DNA of 62,445 bases from JBAXBF01 sp034429745. GTDB lineage: Bacteria > Chloroflexota > Anaerolineae > Anaerolineales > DRKV01. Shown here in pieces: positions 43,200 to 51,417 of this stretch. The position numbers and the translations under genes are program-made. Location of the stretch: contig DAOUFY010000094.1 in the NCBI GenBank assembly GCA_034429745.1, positions 1 to 62,445 on the forward strand, in the 5' to 3' direction. The notes beneath the pieces are model-generated. The model was given only the letters and a program-made list of their open reading frames with translations, had not been told where the DNA came from and did no database searches. Each line of letters starts with the position of its first letter. The first letter of the stretch is position 1.

Positions 43200-44426
43200 T
43201 TACACTATCTTTAGAAACTTTCTTTTACCCACCTGAAGAACACCCTTTTCCGTCAATGGAGCTAAAGCATCTTTTAATACAACTCCGTTTAATCGTACGC
43301 CATCCTGTGCAATAATTCGCCGTCCCTCGCTTTTACTGCTGACCATATTTGCTTGAACAAGTACATCTAAAACAGCTTCGTTTTCTTTAAGTGCATATTC
43401 CGGCATTTCTTCCGGAATCTGCCGTTCTTGAAATACTCGCACAAATGACTGTTCCGCTTGTTGTGCTTCCGCTTCAGAAATATAAATGCTAACGATTTCA
43501 TGTGCCAATTTCATTTTCACATCACGCGGGTGTGTTTTTCCTTGTGCCAACTCTTGTTCAATGGCATCAATTTCTTTCGGCGTCCAACGGGTAAGCAAGC
43601 GGAAATAAATGGGCATGGCTTTATCAGGAATGCTCATCACTTTCCCATACATATCTTCAGCAGTGGATAAAAGCGGAATATGATTGCCCAAGGATTTACT
43701 CATTTTCACTTCGCCATCGGTACCTGGTAATATGTCAAGAATAATAGCGATATTAGGCTTCGCCCCAAGAAATGTCATAATTTTCCTTGCCGCCGTTACA
43801 ATATTGAACAGCTGATCAGTTCCTCCCACTTGAACATCGCATTGCAGCATATAGGCATCATAACCCTGCATAAGGGAATAAAATGTTTCATGCAGGTAAA
43901 TGGGGTCTCCATTTTCCCAGCGCTTATGAAAATTTTCTCGGGTGATAAACTGCTGAACAGTGAAATTTGAAGCTAACTTAATGAGATCAGCAAATGACAA
44001 TTTCGCCAGCCACTCAGCATTATAGCGGATCTCTGTTTTCAGCGGATCGAGAATTTTATATGCCTGTTCGGCATACGTGCGACCGTTTTCTTCCACCTGT
44101 TCAGGGGTTAACTGAGGCCGCAGCTTGTCTTTATCTGAAGGATCGCCAATAAGTGAAGTGTAATTGCCAACCAAAAATATCGCTTGGTGTCCAAGCTCCT
44201 GAAATTGGCGCAGTTTTCTCATGGGTACAGTGTGTCCAAGGTGAAGATCACTGGTGCGCGGGTCAAATCCGCAGTACACGCGCAGCGGTCTGCCTTCTCG
44301 CTGGCATTCCAGCAGCCGTTCTTTCAATTCAGCCTCCATAGCTTGTCGCAGGTTTTCATCACCATACGCCGTCCCTTGCATTAGATAGGCTACTTGCTCA
44401 TCAATGGTCATATTCGTTGGATTCAT
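43200..44426 (-). CDS. tyrS: Tyrosyl-tRNA synthetase
   Basis: A 408-residue class I synthetase that charges tRNA-Tyr with tyrosine. Motifs visible are HLGH within DPRTSDLHLGHTVPM (the HIGH equivalent), KMSKS (about 237-241), and the C-terminal S4-like RNA-binding domain (about 345-408, SEGRRIIAQDGVRLNG). It looks like the shorter TyrZ-like type with HLGH rather than HIGH. Only 79 bases separate it from the divergent cofE gene, too little for a T-box leader, and none is seen. Confidence 0.95.
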   Translation of the reverse strand: MNPTNMTIDEQVAYLMQGTAYGDENLRQAMEAELKERLLECQREGRPLRVYCGFDPRTSDLHLGHTVPMRKLRQFQELGHQAIFLVGNYTSLIGDPSDKDKLRPQLTPEQVEENGRTYAEQAYKILDPLKTEIRYNAEWLAKLSFADLIKLASNFTVQQFITRENFHKRWENGDPIYLHETFYSLMQGYDAYMLQCDVQVGGTDQLFNIVTAARKIMTFLGAKPNIAIILDILPGTDGEVKMSKSLGNHIPLLSTAEDMYGKVMSIPDKAMPIYFRLLTRWTPKEIDAIEQELAQGKTHPRDVKMKLAHEIVSIYISEAEAQQAEQSFVRVFQERQIPEEMPEYALKENEAVLDVLVQANMVSSKSEGRRIIAQDGVRLNGVVLKDALAPLTEKGVLQVGKRKFLKIV

Positions 44427-44484
44427 ATCAACACCTTTCTATATCGTAATTCGTTTCAGATTATACCTTGAAAAAAGAAGCCTG

Positions 44485-44493
44485 TGGTAAAAT
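44485..44493 (+). promoter_or_regulatory. Extended -10 promoter of cofE
   Basis: TGGTAAAAT has an extended -10 TG and the hexamer TAAAAT (44488-44493). Only 12 bases lie between it and the ATG at 44506, so the leader would be about 6 bases, without a Shine-Dalgarno sequence. Confidence 0.5.
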
Positions 44494-44505
44494 CATTTCA
44501 TCCTC

Positions 44506-45297
44506 ATGAATAACAAATCATTGACCCTTACACCGCTCACCACCCTGCCCCTGATCAAACAGGGAGACGATCTACCGACACTCATCTGGCAAGCTTTGCA
44601 GCAAGAAGGCATTGATCTTTGCGATGAGGATATCCTTGTTATTACTCAAAAAATTGTCTCCAAAGCCGAAGGGAGGATAGTTGATTTAGCCGAAGTTACG
44701 CCTTCTCAAAAAGCTTTTGAAATTGCTGCCCAATCTCAGCGCGATCCGCGCCTTGTGGAACTAATCTTGCAAGAGAGTAAAGAAATCTTGCGGATTACAC
44801 CCGAAGTGATTGTTGTTGAGCACCGCTTAGGTTTCATCTGCGCCAACGCCGGAATTGATCAATCTAATATCGAACCTCTTGAACCTTCACAACCGAATGG
44901 TAAAAGCCATCAGCCGGTATTGCTCCTTCCTATAGATGTAAATGCTTCGGCTGAAAAGATCAAAAATGCTTTGGAAACTCTTAGCGGCAAAAGACTTGGA
45001 GTTTTAATCATTGATACTCAAGGGCGAGCTTGGCGGATGGGGGTAGTTGGCATGTCTATTGGTTTAGCAGGTTTATCACCTTTGGAGGATATGCGCGGCG
45101 AAGTGGACTTATTTGGCAAACCTTTGCGCATCACCATGATAGCCGCAGCGGATGAACTAGCCGCCGCAGCTTCCCTAATGATGGGCCAAGCTGCAGAAGG
45201 CAAGCCGGTTGTTCATGTGCGCGGCTATCCTTACCCGCTTAGGGAGGGGATTTTTTCGCAACTCTTAAGGAATAAACAATCTGATCTTTTTCGCTGA
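44506..45297 (+). CDS. cofE: Coenzyme F420-0:L-glutamate ligase (CofE-type)
   Basis: A 263-residue protein of the CofE/FbiB N-terminal family, which adds gamma-linked glutamates to F420-0 using GTP. Family pattern: DILVITQKIVSKAEGR near the N-terminus, SKEILRITPEVIVVEHRLGFICANAGIDQSN (in pieces), and GRAWRMGVVGMSIGLAGL. It is a stand-alone CofE, without the FbiB reductase domain. No other F420 genes are adjacent, so the rest of the pathway would be elsewhere. It is followed by a response regulator in the same direction, 27 bases downstream. Confidence 0.88.
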   Translation: MNNKSLTLTPLTTLPLIKQGDDLPTLIWQALQQEGIDLCDEDILVITQKIVSKAEGRIVDLAEVTPSQKAFEIAAQSQRDPRLVELILQESKEILRITPEVIVVEHRLGFICANAGIDQSNIEPLEPSQPNGKSHQPVLLLPIDVNASAEKIKNALETLSGKRLGVLIIDTQGRAWRMGVVGMSIGLAGLSPLEDMRGEVDLFGKPLRITMIAAADELAAAASLMMGQAAEGKPVVHVRGYPYPLREGIFSQLLRNKQSDLFR

Positions 45298-45324
45298 CAA
45301 TCTTTCATTTGAGGGGAGAGAGAG

Positions 45325-46185
45325 ATGAGTAACTCGGGAATGCGGGTATTAATTGTTGATGACGACAGACTTATTCGTGAAGCAGTGGCAGAAATGCTTC
45401 GCCAGAATGGCTTCTCAATCGTAGGTGAGGCTCAAGATGGGTACGAAGCCATTGAAAAAAATGAACTTGCTCAACCAGATATCATCATTATGGATATAGA
45501 TATGCCCAATATGGATGGACTTGAAGCTTCTCGTCGCATACAAGATACTCTTCCCACCCCTATTGTTGCACTTACCGCCCATGATTCGATTGATTTTGTT
45601 TTACGTGCCAGTGAAGCAGGTATTGGAGCTTATCTCGTAAAGCCGCCCCGCTGTGCCGAACTTCTCAGAGCTATTGTTATTGCAAAAGCCCGTTTCGATG
45701 ATTGGCTAAACCTGCAAAGAAAAGTTATCGAGCTGCAGGAAAGCGAACAACGACAACGTAACGCTGTAGAGCAAATCCGTCAAAGACTCTCCAAAGAGTT
45801 GGAACAAGTGGAAGCGCTTTTACATCACGAATCTCCATCTGTTCCTATAGCAACAGCAGCCCCTCCTTCTCCAAATGTCCTAGTCAAAGGCAGAATACGA
45901 ATTGACCTAGATACATTCTCTGCCAGTATAGATGGAGTAAATATTGCTGACCTAAGCCAGACCGAATTTACCATCCTCGTTCATCTCCTTGTTCAATCAC
46001 CGCGCATCATTACCCCCGAAGAACTTTATGTGCGCATTCAGCCCGAAACACCCGAAGTTGTGTGGGATGCTGGTGAAATTATTCGCTATCATATCTACCG
46101 CCTGCGAAAAAAGGTTAAAGCCAGCGGCATTAAAAAAGATATTATCCGCAATGTACGCGGTGTAGGATATGCTCTAGAGGCATAA
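45325..46185 (+). CDS. Response regulator, REC plus winged-helix DNA-binding domain
   Basis: A 286-residue regulator: receiver (about 6-122, with VLIVDDDR, DIIIMDIDMPNMDG and YLVKPP), a coiled-coil linker (about 125-170), and an OmpR-type winged helix at the C-terminus (about 190-285, with LSQTEFTILVHLLVQSPRIITPEEL and the RNVRGVGYALE wing). The long helical linker is unusual for the OmpR family, where REC and DNA-binding domains are normally joined by a short tether. GGGGAGAG precedes the ATG, and an intrinsic terminator lies 48 bases after its stop. No kinase gene is adjacent. Confidence 0.9.
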   Translation: MSNSGMRVLIVDDDRLIREAVAEMLRQNGFSIVGEAQDGYEAIEKNELAQPDIIIMDIDMPNMDGLEASRRIQDTLPTPIVALTAHDSIDFVLRASEAGIGAYLVKPPRCAELLRAIVIAKARFDDWLNLQRKVIELQESEQRQRNAVEQIRQRLSKELEQVEALLHHESPSVPIATAAPPSPNVLVKGRIRIDLDTFSASIDGVNIADLSQTEFTILVHLLVQSPRIITPEELYVRIQPETPEVVWDAGEIIRYHIYRLRKKVKASGIKKDIIRNVRGVGYALEA

Positions 46186-46232
46186 TCTCAGTTTGCTTTC
46201 ATCACCAACATAAATTAACACATTTCTGCCAC

Positions 46233-46266
46233 AAAACCCTCATTGAATGAATGAGGGTTTTCTTTT
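46233..46266 (+). terminator. Intrinsic terminator after the response regulator
   Basis: AAAACCCTCATT (46233-46244) pairs perfectly with AATGAGGGTTTT (46250-46261) across a 5-base loop, followed by a T-rich tail. A-runs on the other side make it usable in both directions. Confidence 0.92.
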
Positions 46267-46318
46267 ATAGTGTAGATAGAAGGATAATAAAAGTATCTTA
46301 AGAAAGGAGGAAATTATC

Positions 46319-47365
46319 ATGAACAACCAAAATTCAAAGACCCTGCTTATGGTTTCAGTTCTTATTGTGGTGATTTTCTCCTTTGTCTTTTGCTCTACCG
46401 CAAAAGCTGCTGGACATGGGCCGGAAAATCCACTTATCAATAATAATGAAAACGGCTTCTTTCAACCAAATGAACAAGAACCCCTCATCCAACCAAAATT
46501 TGAAAATGTTGCATATGTTATGGAAGCTTTAGCTCAAAGCATCAACCGAGTTAACTTGTCTCAAGAAAATGGTGTATTTGATGAAACAGACTTGGATGAG
46601 GACTTCAAGCATTTCAGCTACAGCAAATATCAAGAGGTTCTGCAAGGTAAGAGGAAATATCGCTACCTGCAGTTTCACACTTATTGGGACGATTTCAGCA
46701 AAGATGTACCCCACATTCGGGTTGAAGTCAATATACCGGACTCCGAAAACAATGCCAATGATGCTAAATATTTTGAAGAGATCATCCAAGTCTTAGAACA
46801 TCAATATCGAGTTGATGCCTCTCAAATTGATGAAGCGCAAAAATCCCAAATCATCCGCGACATCGCCGATGGTAATCGGCTTACCTGTGTAAAATCACTT
46901 AGGCTTGCCTGGGCTTTGTTTGCAAAATCCGCTGCTCAACAAGGAGAACCCTTCCCTGAAATTTACAAGCTCAATGTTTCTAAAGCTGGAGAGCTGGTAA
47001 ATTATGTAAATAACGGCAGCTACTTATTCTCTGCCCCAAACGTCCTTCAACCTGTACAACTAGGTAAAACAGTAGCCACCAATGTTGAACCAAGCAAACG
47101 TCCATCATTGTTTGAAGGCAAACTTGTTGTTTATTTCCGACCAATACTCAACAATCTTGATACTGGTCATGTCGGTATAGGTTGGGTGGATTCTGATAAC
47201 AGTCAAGACTTTGATACGATTTCATTCTTTGAAGTCAATGGAGATTCAGGCATGGCTTATTATCAATCAAATGCTACACTTCAACAATTCAAAACACGTC
47301 TATATAATATCTTGCCTGAAGTTCAAAGCAAATCTGCATTGATTGGATGGTTGATTAACTTATAG
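46319..47365 (+). CDS. Hypothetical secreted protein
   Basis: A 348-residue protein with a signal peptide (about 1-31, hydrophobic MVSVLIVVIFSFVFCS and a cut after AKA). The mature part is rich in Asn, Asp, Gln and aromatic residues and has no recognised domain or catalytic motif. It includes YKLNVSKAGELVNYVNNGSY and GHVGIGWVDSDNSQDF. A strong AAGGAGGAAA precedes the ATG. It stands alone between a terminator and an inverted repeat, so it is probably a single-gene unit. Confidence 0.6.
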   Translation: MNNQNSKTLLMVSVLIVVIFSFVFCSTAKAAGHGPENPLINNNENGFFQPNEQEPLIQPKFENVAYVMEALAQSINRVNLSQENGVFDETDLDEDFKHFSYSKYQEVLQGKRKYRYLQFHTYWDDFSKDVPHIRVEVNIPDSENNANDAKYFEEIIQVLEHQYRVDASQIDEAQKSQIIRDIADGNRLTCVKSLRLAWALFAKSAAQQGEPFPEIYKLNVSKAGELVNYVNNGSYLFSAPNVLQPVQLGKTVATNVEPSKRPSLFEGKLVVYFRPILNNLDTGHVGIGWVDSDNSQDFDTISFFEVNGDSGMAYYQSNATLQQFKTRLYNILPEVQSKSALIGWLINL

Positions 47366-47406
47366 CAACATACTTTTCCAGTATAGAAGTGAAGAGAGTT
47401 TTACAG

Positions 47407-47452
47407 CCGTTCGTGGTGTATGCTGCATAAAAATCAGCGAAACCACGAACGG
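47407..47452. terminator. Inverted repeat between secreted-protein genes
   Basis: CCGTTCGTGGT (47407-47417) and ACCACGAACGG (47442-47452) form a perfect 11-bp stem with a 24-base loop. Only TTT follows, so this is a possible weak terminator for the gene before it or a protein-binding site. Confidence 0.5.
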
Positions 47453-47498
47453 TTTGATTAACCTCAACATATCTCTTTTTCTTTCTTGCCTCTTGGCG

Positions 47499-47504
47499 TA
47501 TAAT
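47499..47504 (+). promoter_or_regulatory. -10 box for a second probable leaderless mRNA
   Basis: TATAAT is followed by seven bases (TGCTTGC) and ATG 47512. As with the gene at 20939, transcription would begin at about the start codon. Confidence 0.6.
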
Positions 47505-47511
47505 TGCTTGC

Positions 47512-48819
47512 ATGAAAATCCACTTAATCCACGGCCTTGTGCTTCTCGCATGTCTAGCAATTCTTGGATTAATCTTATACCAATTACCACCAATCCACGA
47601 GCGAGTTTCCTGGCGTATAGATAACCTGCGAGCAAAAATTTATTATTACTTCAACCCGCCCGAAGAAGAGGTCTTTTTGCCGCAAACTCCTACCCCCATG
47701 CCCGATAAAACAAGCACAAACTATCCTATTACACGTGAAGCACCAAGTCTTCCCCTGACATCAACTGCGGCCGTTACACAGCCACCTAAAGAAGAGCCAA
47801 CGCTCACGCCAACATTAAGTCCTACAAAAACCCTTGCTCCACTCCCTCCTACCTTTAATTTAGAGGGGGTTAGGCATGAATATCAAAAATGGAATAACTG
47901 CGGTCCCGCAAATCTTTCCATGCTGCTTTCATATTGGGGCTGGCAAGGAGATCAACGCGAGATCGCAGCAGAATTGAAACCCAACCCGCGCGACAATAAC
48001 GTGATGCCGGCTGAATTACTTTCATACATCCAACAGCATACTGATCTTAAAGCCATTTTACGAGTTGGAGGAAATGTAGATCTGATTAAGCGGAGTATTG
48101 CAAATGGCTTTCCGCTGCTGATTGAAAAAGGCTTTGATCATGATAATGGCTGGATAGGTCATTACCAAGTCATCAATGGCTATGATGATCAAAAGAAAAA
48201 ATTCATCACGCAGGATTCCTTAATTGCTCCAAATTACCCGGTTGCCTATGAACAATTTGATAAAGAATGGCGAGCATTCAACCGCCTCTTTATCATCGCT
48301 TACCCGCCCGAAAAAGAAGAAGAACTGCAAAACTTACTGCAAGAATACTGGGATGAAAAAACCAGTTATCAAATAGCTCTTCAGCAAGCACAATCTGAAA
48401 CAAAACGGCTCAGTGGTCGGGATTTAACCTTTGCTTGGTTTAATCTGGGAACAAATGCTGTTGCCTTGCAGGATTTTCCTACAGCAGCTGCAGCTTATGA
48501 CAAATATTTCGCTTTATATTCCGCTTTACCTAAATCGGAACGTCCTTGGCGAATGATGTGGTACCAAAACGGTCCTTATGTTGCTTATTATTCCACTCAG
48601 CGCTATCAAGATGTAATCGCCTTAGCCACAGTAACCCTCAGCCAACTAAGCGAACGGCTGCTTGAAGAAGCTTGTTATTGGCGGGCTTTGGCAGAACTAA
48701 AGCTTGGAGATGAGAAAAGTGCTCTAAGAGACCTACAGCAAGCCGTTGAGCGCAACCCCCATTTTCTGCCTGCCCAAGAAGAGCTGCAACGATTGCAGGT
48801 TGCGCCTACGCCCCAATAA
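47512..48819 (+). CDS. Membrane-anchored C39-like peptidase with TPR-like repeats
   Basis: A 435-residue protein: one N-terminal membrane segment (about 7-25), a long Thr/Pro-rich linker (about 58-115, including TPTPMPD and TLTPTLSPTK), a C39-like cysteine peptidase domain (about 120-270) and helical repeats resembling tetratricopeptides (about 305-430). Catalytic Cys is in NNCGPANLSML, the His is probably in IGHYQVINGYDD and an Asp in TQDSLI. Unlike bacteriocin exporters it has no ABC part. The substrate is unknown; the repeats suggest protein contacts outside the membrane. Its 3' end overlaps a convergent gene by 14 bases. Confidence 0.78.
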   Translation: MKIHLIHGLVLLACLAILGLILYQLPPIHERVSWRIDNLRAKIYYYFNPPEEEVFLPQTPTPMPDKTSTNYPITREAPSLPLTSTAAVTQPPKEEPTLTPTLSPTKTLAPLPPTFNLEGVRHEYQKWNNCGPANLSMLLSYWGWQGDQREIAAELKPNPRDNNVMPAELLSYIQQHTDLKAILRVGGNVDLIKRSIANGFPLLIEKGFDHDNGWIGHYQVINGYDDQKKKFITQDSLIAPNYPVAYEQFDKEWRAFNRLFIIAYPPEKEEELQNLLQEYWDEKTSYQIALQQAQSETKRLSGRDLTFAWFNLGTNAVALQDFPTAAAAYDKYFALYSALPKSERPWRMMWYQNGPYVAYYSTQRYQDVIALATVTLSQLSERLLEEACYWRALAELKLGDEKSALRDLQQAVERNPHFLPAQEELQRLQVAPTPQ

Positions 48820-49582
48820 ATTCACATGGTAAAGAATCAGCTTGGAGCATGAAACGTATAAAAGCATCTAAAGCACGTTCTGCTTTTGAATCCTTCTCAT
48901 TGCTGCTCCAGCGTTGAAGAAGCTGTTGAGCTAATCTGTTCAACAACTGTGGTTGATTGCGCACCTCATCCCGTCGTTTGCAAATTGCCTGCAGCAGGTT
49001 TGCCTGTTGTTTGATTATCTCTTTATCGTCAGCTTCTTCAACTTGTACTTTTTTCTCCACCGCCTGCTTTCCATTCAGCCATTCCCCGTCTAATGATAGA
49101 CCACCTAATCCATCAATAATTTCAGCTAAGTCAGCCACTTCAAGTAATACCGCTTTATCCCAATGAGTTTGGGCTACTTCTTCCAATGTAGTAATAAATG
49201 AAGGTTCAAGCTCTTGATTTGGCTGAAGTTGAAATTTCCGTTTGATGAGTAAATTTATTTCTTCACTCACCATTCCCTGTTGGGGGAAGACTGGAAACCA
49301 ATAGACGCCACCTAAATTGGGATTTACAACAGCGTACCATATCCCTTTCAAAGAAAGCCGTTCTGCTGTATCTTCCTTTTGGCTTAAAATAAACAAAACT
49401 TTAACTTCCGAAGGTTCTGTGATTTCAGGCGTAAGATTTTGAACCAATGAATTGTAAAAGGTGTTGTTGTTTTGAGGATAAGGATTTTTGCTGCTCTTCG
49501 CCAGTGTACCGCTGTGATAACCTAAAGCAGCAGATAAAAAAATAAAGGCAGTGATGAGAAACAAACGCCGCTTTTTATCCAT
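48806..49582 (-). CDS. Exported protein, weakly LytR-CpsA-Psr-like
   Basis: A 258-residue protein with an N-terminal membrane or signal segment (about 6-22, FLITAFIFLSAALGY). One segment, DKAVLLEVADLAEIIDGLGGLSLDGEWLNGKQA (in pieces), resembles the middle part of LytR-CpsA-Psr cell-wall ligases, where a D-x-LGG-V motif is common. The usual Arg/Asp cluster that binds lipid pyrophosphate is not evident, so an inactive or diverged relative is likely. Last gene of the ftsZ transcription unit. Confidence 0.45.
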   Translation of the reverse strand: MDKKRRLFLITAFIFLSAALGYHSGTLAKSSKNPYPQNNNTFYNSLVQNLTPEITEPSEVKVLFILSQKEDTAERLSLKGIWYAVVNPNLGGVYWFPVFPQQGMVSEEINLLIKRKFQLQPNQELEPSFITTLEEVAQTHWDKAVLLEVADLAEIIDGLGGLSLDGEWLNGKQAVEKKVQVEEADDKEIIKQQANLLQAICKRRDEVRNQPQLLNRLAQQLLQRWSSNEKDSKAERALDAFIRFMLQADSLPCEFIGA

Positions 49583-49588
49583 TTTATT

Positions 49589-49831
49589 TTAACCAAACAA
49601 CAGTCCAGCTAAAAAACCAAGCACAAAGGCTACCCCGGCTAAAGATAAGCTTGTTACAATCAAATTGAGATCCCAGCCTTTTTCCAGCATTAGATTGAAC
49701 TCCTTAACTTTTTGCCTGCTTGGGTTGTAGATCATTGCAAAGCCTTGCTTTATCTTAGCCCAGCAGCTATATGCCAAATGTACGACTCTCCAAAAAATAC
49801 TCTCAAGTGATTCTAACTGTGAAGGAGCCAT
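49589..49831 (-). CDS. Small membrane-anchored hypothetical protein
   Basis: An 80-residue protein with an N-terminal amphipathic part and one C-terminal membrane segment (about 55-78, LIVTSLSLAGVAFVLGFLAGLLFG). No family recognised. It is 6 bases upstream of the exported LCP-like gene and 13 bases after the preceding small gene, within the ftsZ operon. Its role may be membrane anchoring of a division or cell-wall protein. Confidence 0.5.
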   Translation of the reverse strand: MAPSQLESLESIFWRVVHLAYSCWAKIKQGFAMIYNPSRQKVKEFNLMLEKGWDLNLIVTSLSLAGVAFVLGFLAGLLFG

Positions 49832-49844
49832 CCCGCCTCACTTT

Positions 49845-50096
49845 TTACCGAGAAGTGGAGATTCGGATGATATTCCCTTTTCCATCCGCAATGACGCGTA
49901 CATGTCGTGGAATAGTTTTTCCCTCTCCCAAACGAGCTGTACCTTGATAGGTCAGCACGTAAGTAGAATCTGCAGTCAACGATTTCGCCTGAGCTGATTT
50001 TTGCGGTTGCACTGAGGGAGTGCATCCAGCCATTTCTGGGAATCGCTTAACGATCTGAGCTGTAATTTTTTGTATATCCTTTTTATCCATACCCAT
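49845..50096 (-). CDS. Hypothetical small protein in the ftsZ operon
   Basis: An 83-residue soluble basic protein beginning MGMDKKDIQKITAQIVKRFPE, with a beta-rich second half (STYVLTYQGTARLGEGKTIP and RVIADGKGNIIRIS). AAGGAGGG precedes ATG 50096. No family known to me. It begins 14 bases after the ftsZ stop. Confidence 0.55.
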   Translation of the reverse strand: MGMDKKDIQKITAQIVKRFPEMAGCTPSVQPQKSAQAKSLTADSTYVLTYQGTARLGEGKTIPRHVRVIADGKGNIIRISTSR

Positions 50097-50110
50097 ATAC
50101 GTACCCTCCT

Positions 50111-51394
50111 TTAGGTTATCGGAAGACGCCTGCGTCGCAGAAAAGCAGGTATATCAAGATTTTCTGTAGTCAATAAGGGATTTGATTCTGTTGTTATTGT
50201 TTGCTGAGGCAGAGTGAAGAGCTGCATCTTTTGTACATCCTTCTCCGAGTCATCGGCTGTCGTGTTTTGGATAGTATTCACAGCCGGCAATACTTCCGAG
50301 TTTGATATCGTATGGTTAACAGAAGGAGGTATCACCGCAACCGTGTTTTGGACGGCAGTTGCTACATTTAATCGCTCTGCACCCGGCAGCACCTCTTGAA
50401 TTGGACGCGCTCCAATACCCGTTACAATCAGAATAGCTTGAGCGCGGTTGACCATTCGGTCATCATTGACAACACCCATCACGATGTCAGTATCCTTATT
50501 AGCATGAGATTGCAAATATTCAACAGCTTCAATTACTTCATGAAAACTAAGATCATTTCCGCCGCTGAAATTCACCAAAATTCCCGAAGCATGATCCAAG
50601 CTAACGGTTTCCAGCAAAGGATGTCGCAAAGCGTTGTGTACCGCTTGCATTGCCTTGCCTTCTCCTTCACCTTGTCCAATTGCCAAAAAGGAGCCGCCTC
50701 CCATTTTCATCAATCTTTTTATGTGGGAGAAGTCAACATTAATCATGCCTTGTTCGGTAACTAGTTCAGTAACCCCCTGCACTGCCTGACGAAGCACATC
50801 GTCAGCTACACGAAAAGCAACATCTAAGGTAACATTTCCTCCTCGTACTTGCAAAAGCCGATCATTTGAAATGGCAATTAAGGTATCTGTGTAAGAAGCA
50901 AGTTGCTGAAGCCCCCATTGAGCATTTTTCTGGCGCCTGCCCACTTCAAACGAAAAAGGCATAGTTACAATAGCCACTGTAACTGCACCTAGTTGACGAG
51001 CAATGTTGGCTGCTACAGGTATTGCACCAGTACCTGTTCCTCCCCCCAAGCCGGCTGTGAGGAACACCATATCTGCCCCTTCTAAGGCTGCTTTTATATC
51101 ACCGCTGGATTCTACCGCAGCGGCTTCTCCAATTTCAGGATTGCCGCCTGCCCCCAATCCTCTGGTCAGCACAGGACCCAATTGAATCTTTTTGTCAGCT
51201 AAGTTAGTGTTTAAGGCTTGACGATCAGTGTTGGCAGCAATAAACTCGATATCTTTTATGCCTAACTCAATCATTCGATTTATTGCATTGCAGCCTCCAC
51301 CTCCCAATCCAAGCACTTTAAGACTAGGACGCAAATAGCCGCCCAGTTCTTTCGCATTATTGGGTTTCAACTCTGCTGAAGATGATATATCCAT
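50111..51394 (-). CDS. ftsZ: Cell division GTPase FtsZ
   Basis: A 427-residue tubulin homologue that polymerises at mid-cell. GLGGGGCNAINRM (about 31-43), the tubulin signature GGGTGTGA (about 118-125), and the T7 loop NVDFSHIKRLM (about 219-229) are intact. The C-terminal tail ends LDIPAFLRRRR, the conserved peptide that binds FtsA/SepF-type anchors. AAGGAGAGG precedes the ATG. It is not beside ftsA, ftsQ or mur genes, but forms an operon with a cellulase-like protein upstream and three small genes downstream. Confidence 0.95.
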   Translation of the reverse strand: MDISSSAELKPNNAKELGGYLRPSLKVLGLGGGGCNAINRMIELGIKDIEFIAANTDRQALNTNLADKKIQLGPVLTRGLGAGGNPEIGEAAAVESSGDIKAALEGADMVFLTAGLGGGTGTGAIPVAANIARQLGAVTVAIVTMPFSFEVGRRQKNAQWGLQQLASYTDTLIAISNDRLLQVRGGNVTLDVAFRVADDVLRQAVQGVTELVTEQGMINVDFSHIKRLMKMGGGSFLAIGQGEGEGKAMQAVHNALRHPLLETVSLDHASGILVNFSGGNDLSFHEVIEAVEYLQSHANKDTDIVMGVVNDDRMVNRAQAILIVTGIGARPIQEVLPGAERLNVATAVQNTVAVIPPSVNHTISNSEVLPAVNTIQNTTADDSEKDVQKMQLFTLPQQTITTESNPLLTTENLDIPAFLRRRRLPIT

Positions 51395-51417
51395 AAATGT
51401 ACCTCTCCTTTACACAG

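Noticed and set aside
44427..44505. T-box riboswitch before tyrS
   Set aside because: The gap to the divergent cofE gene is only 79 bases and no T-box sequence is present.
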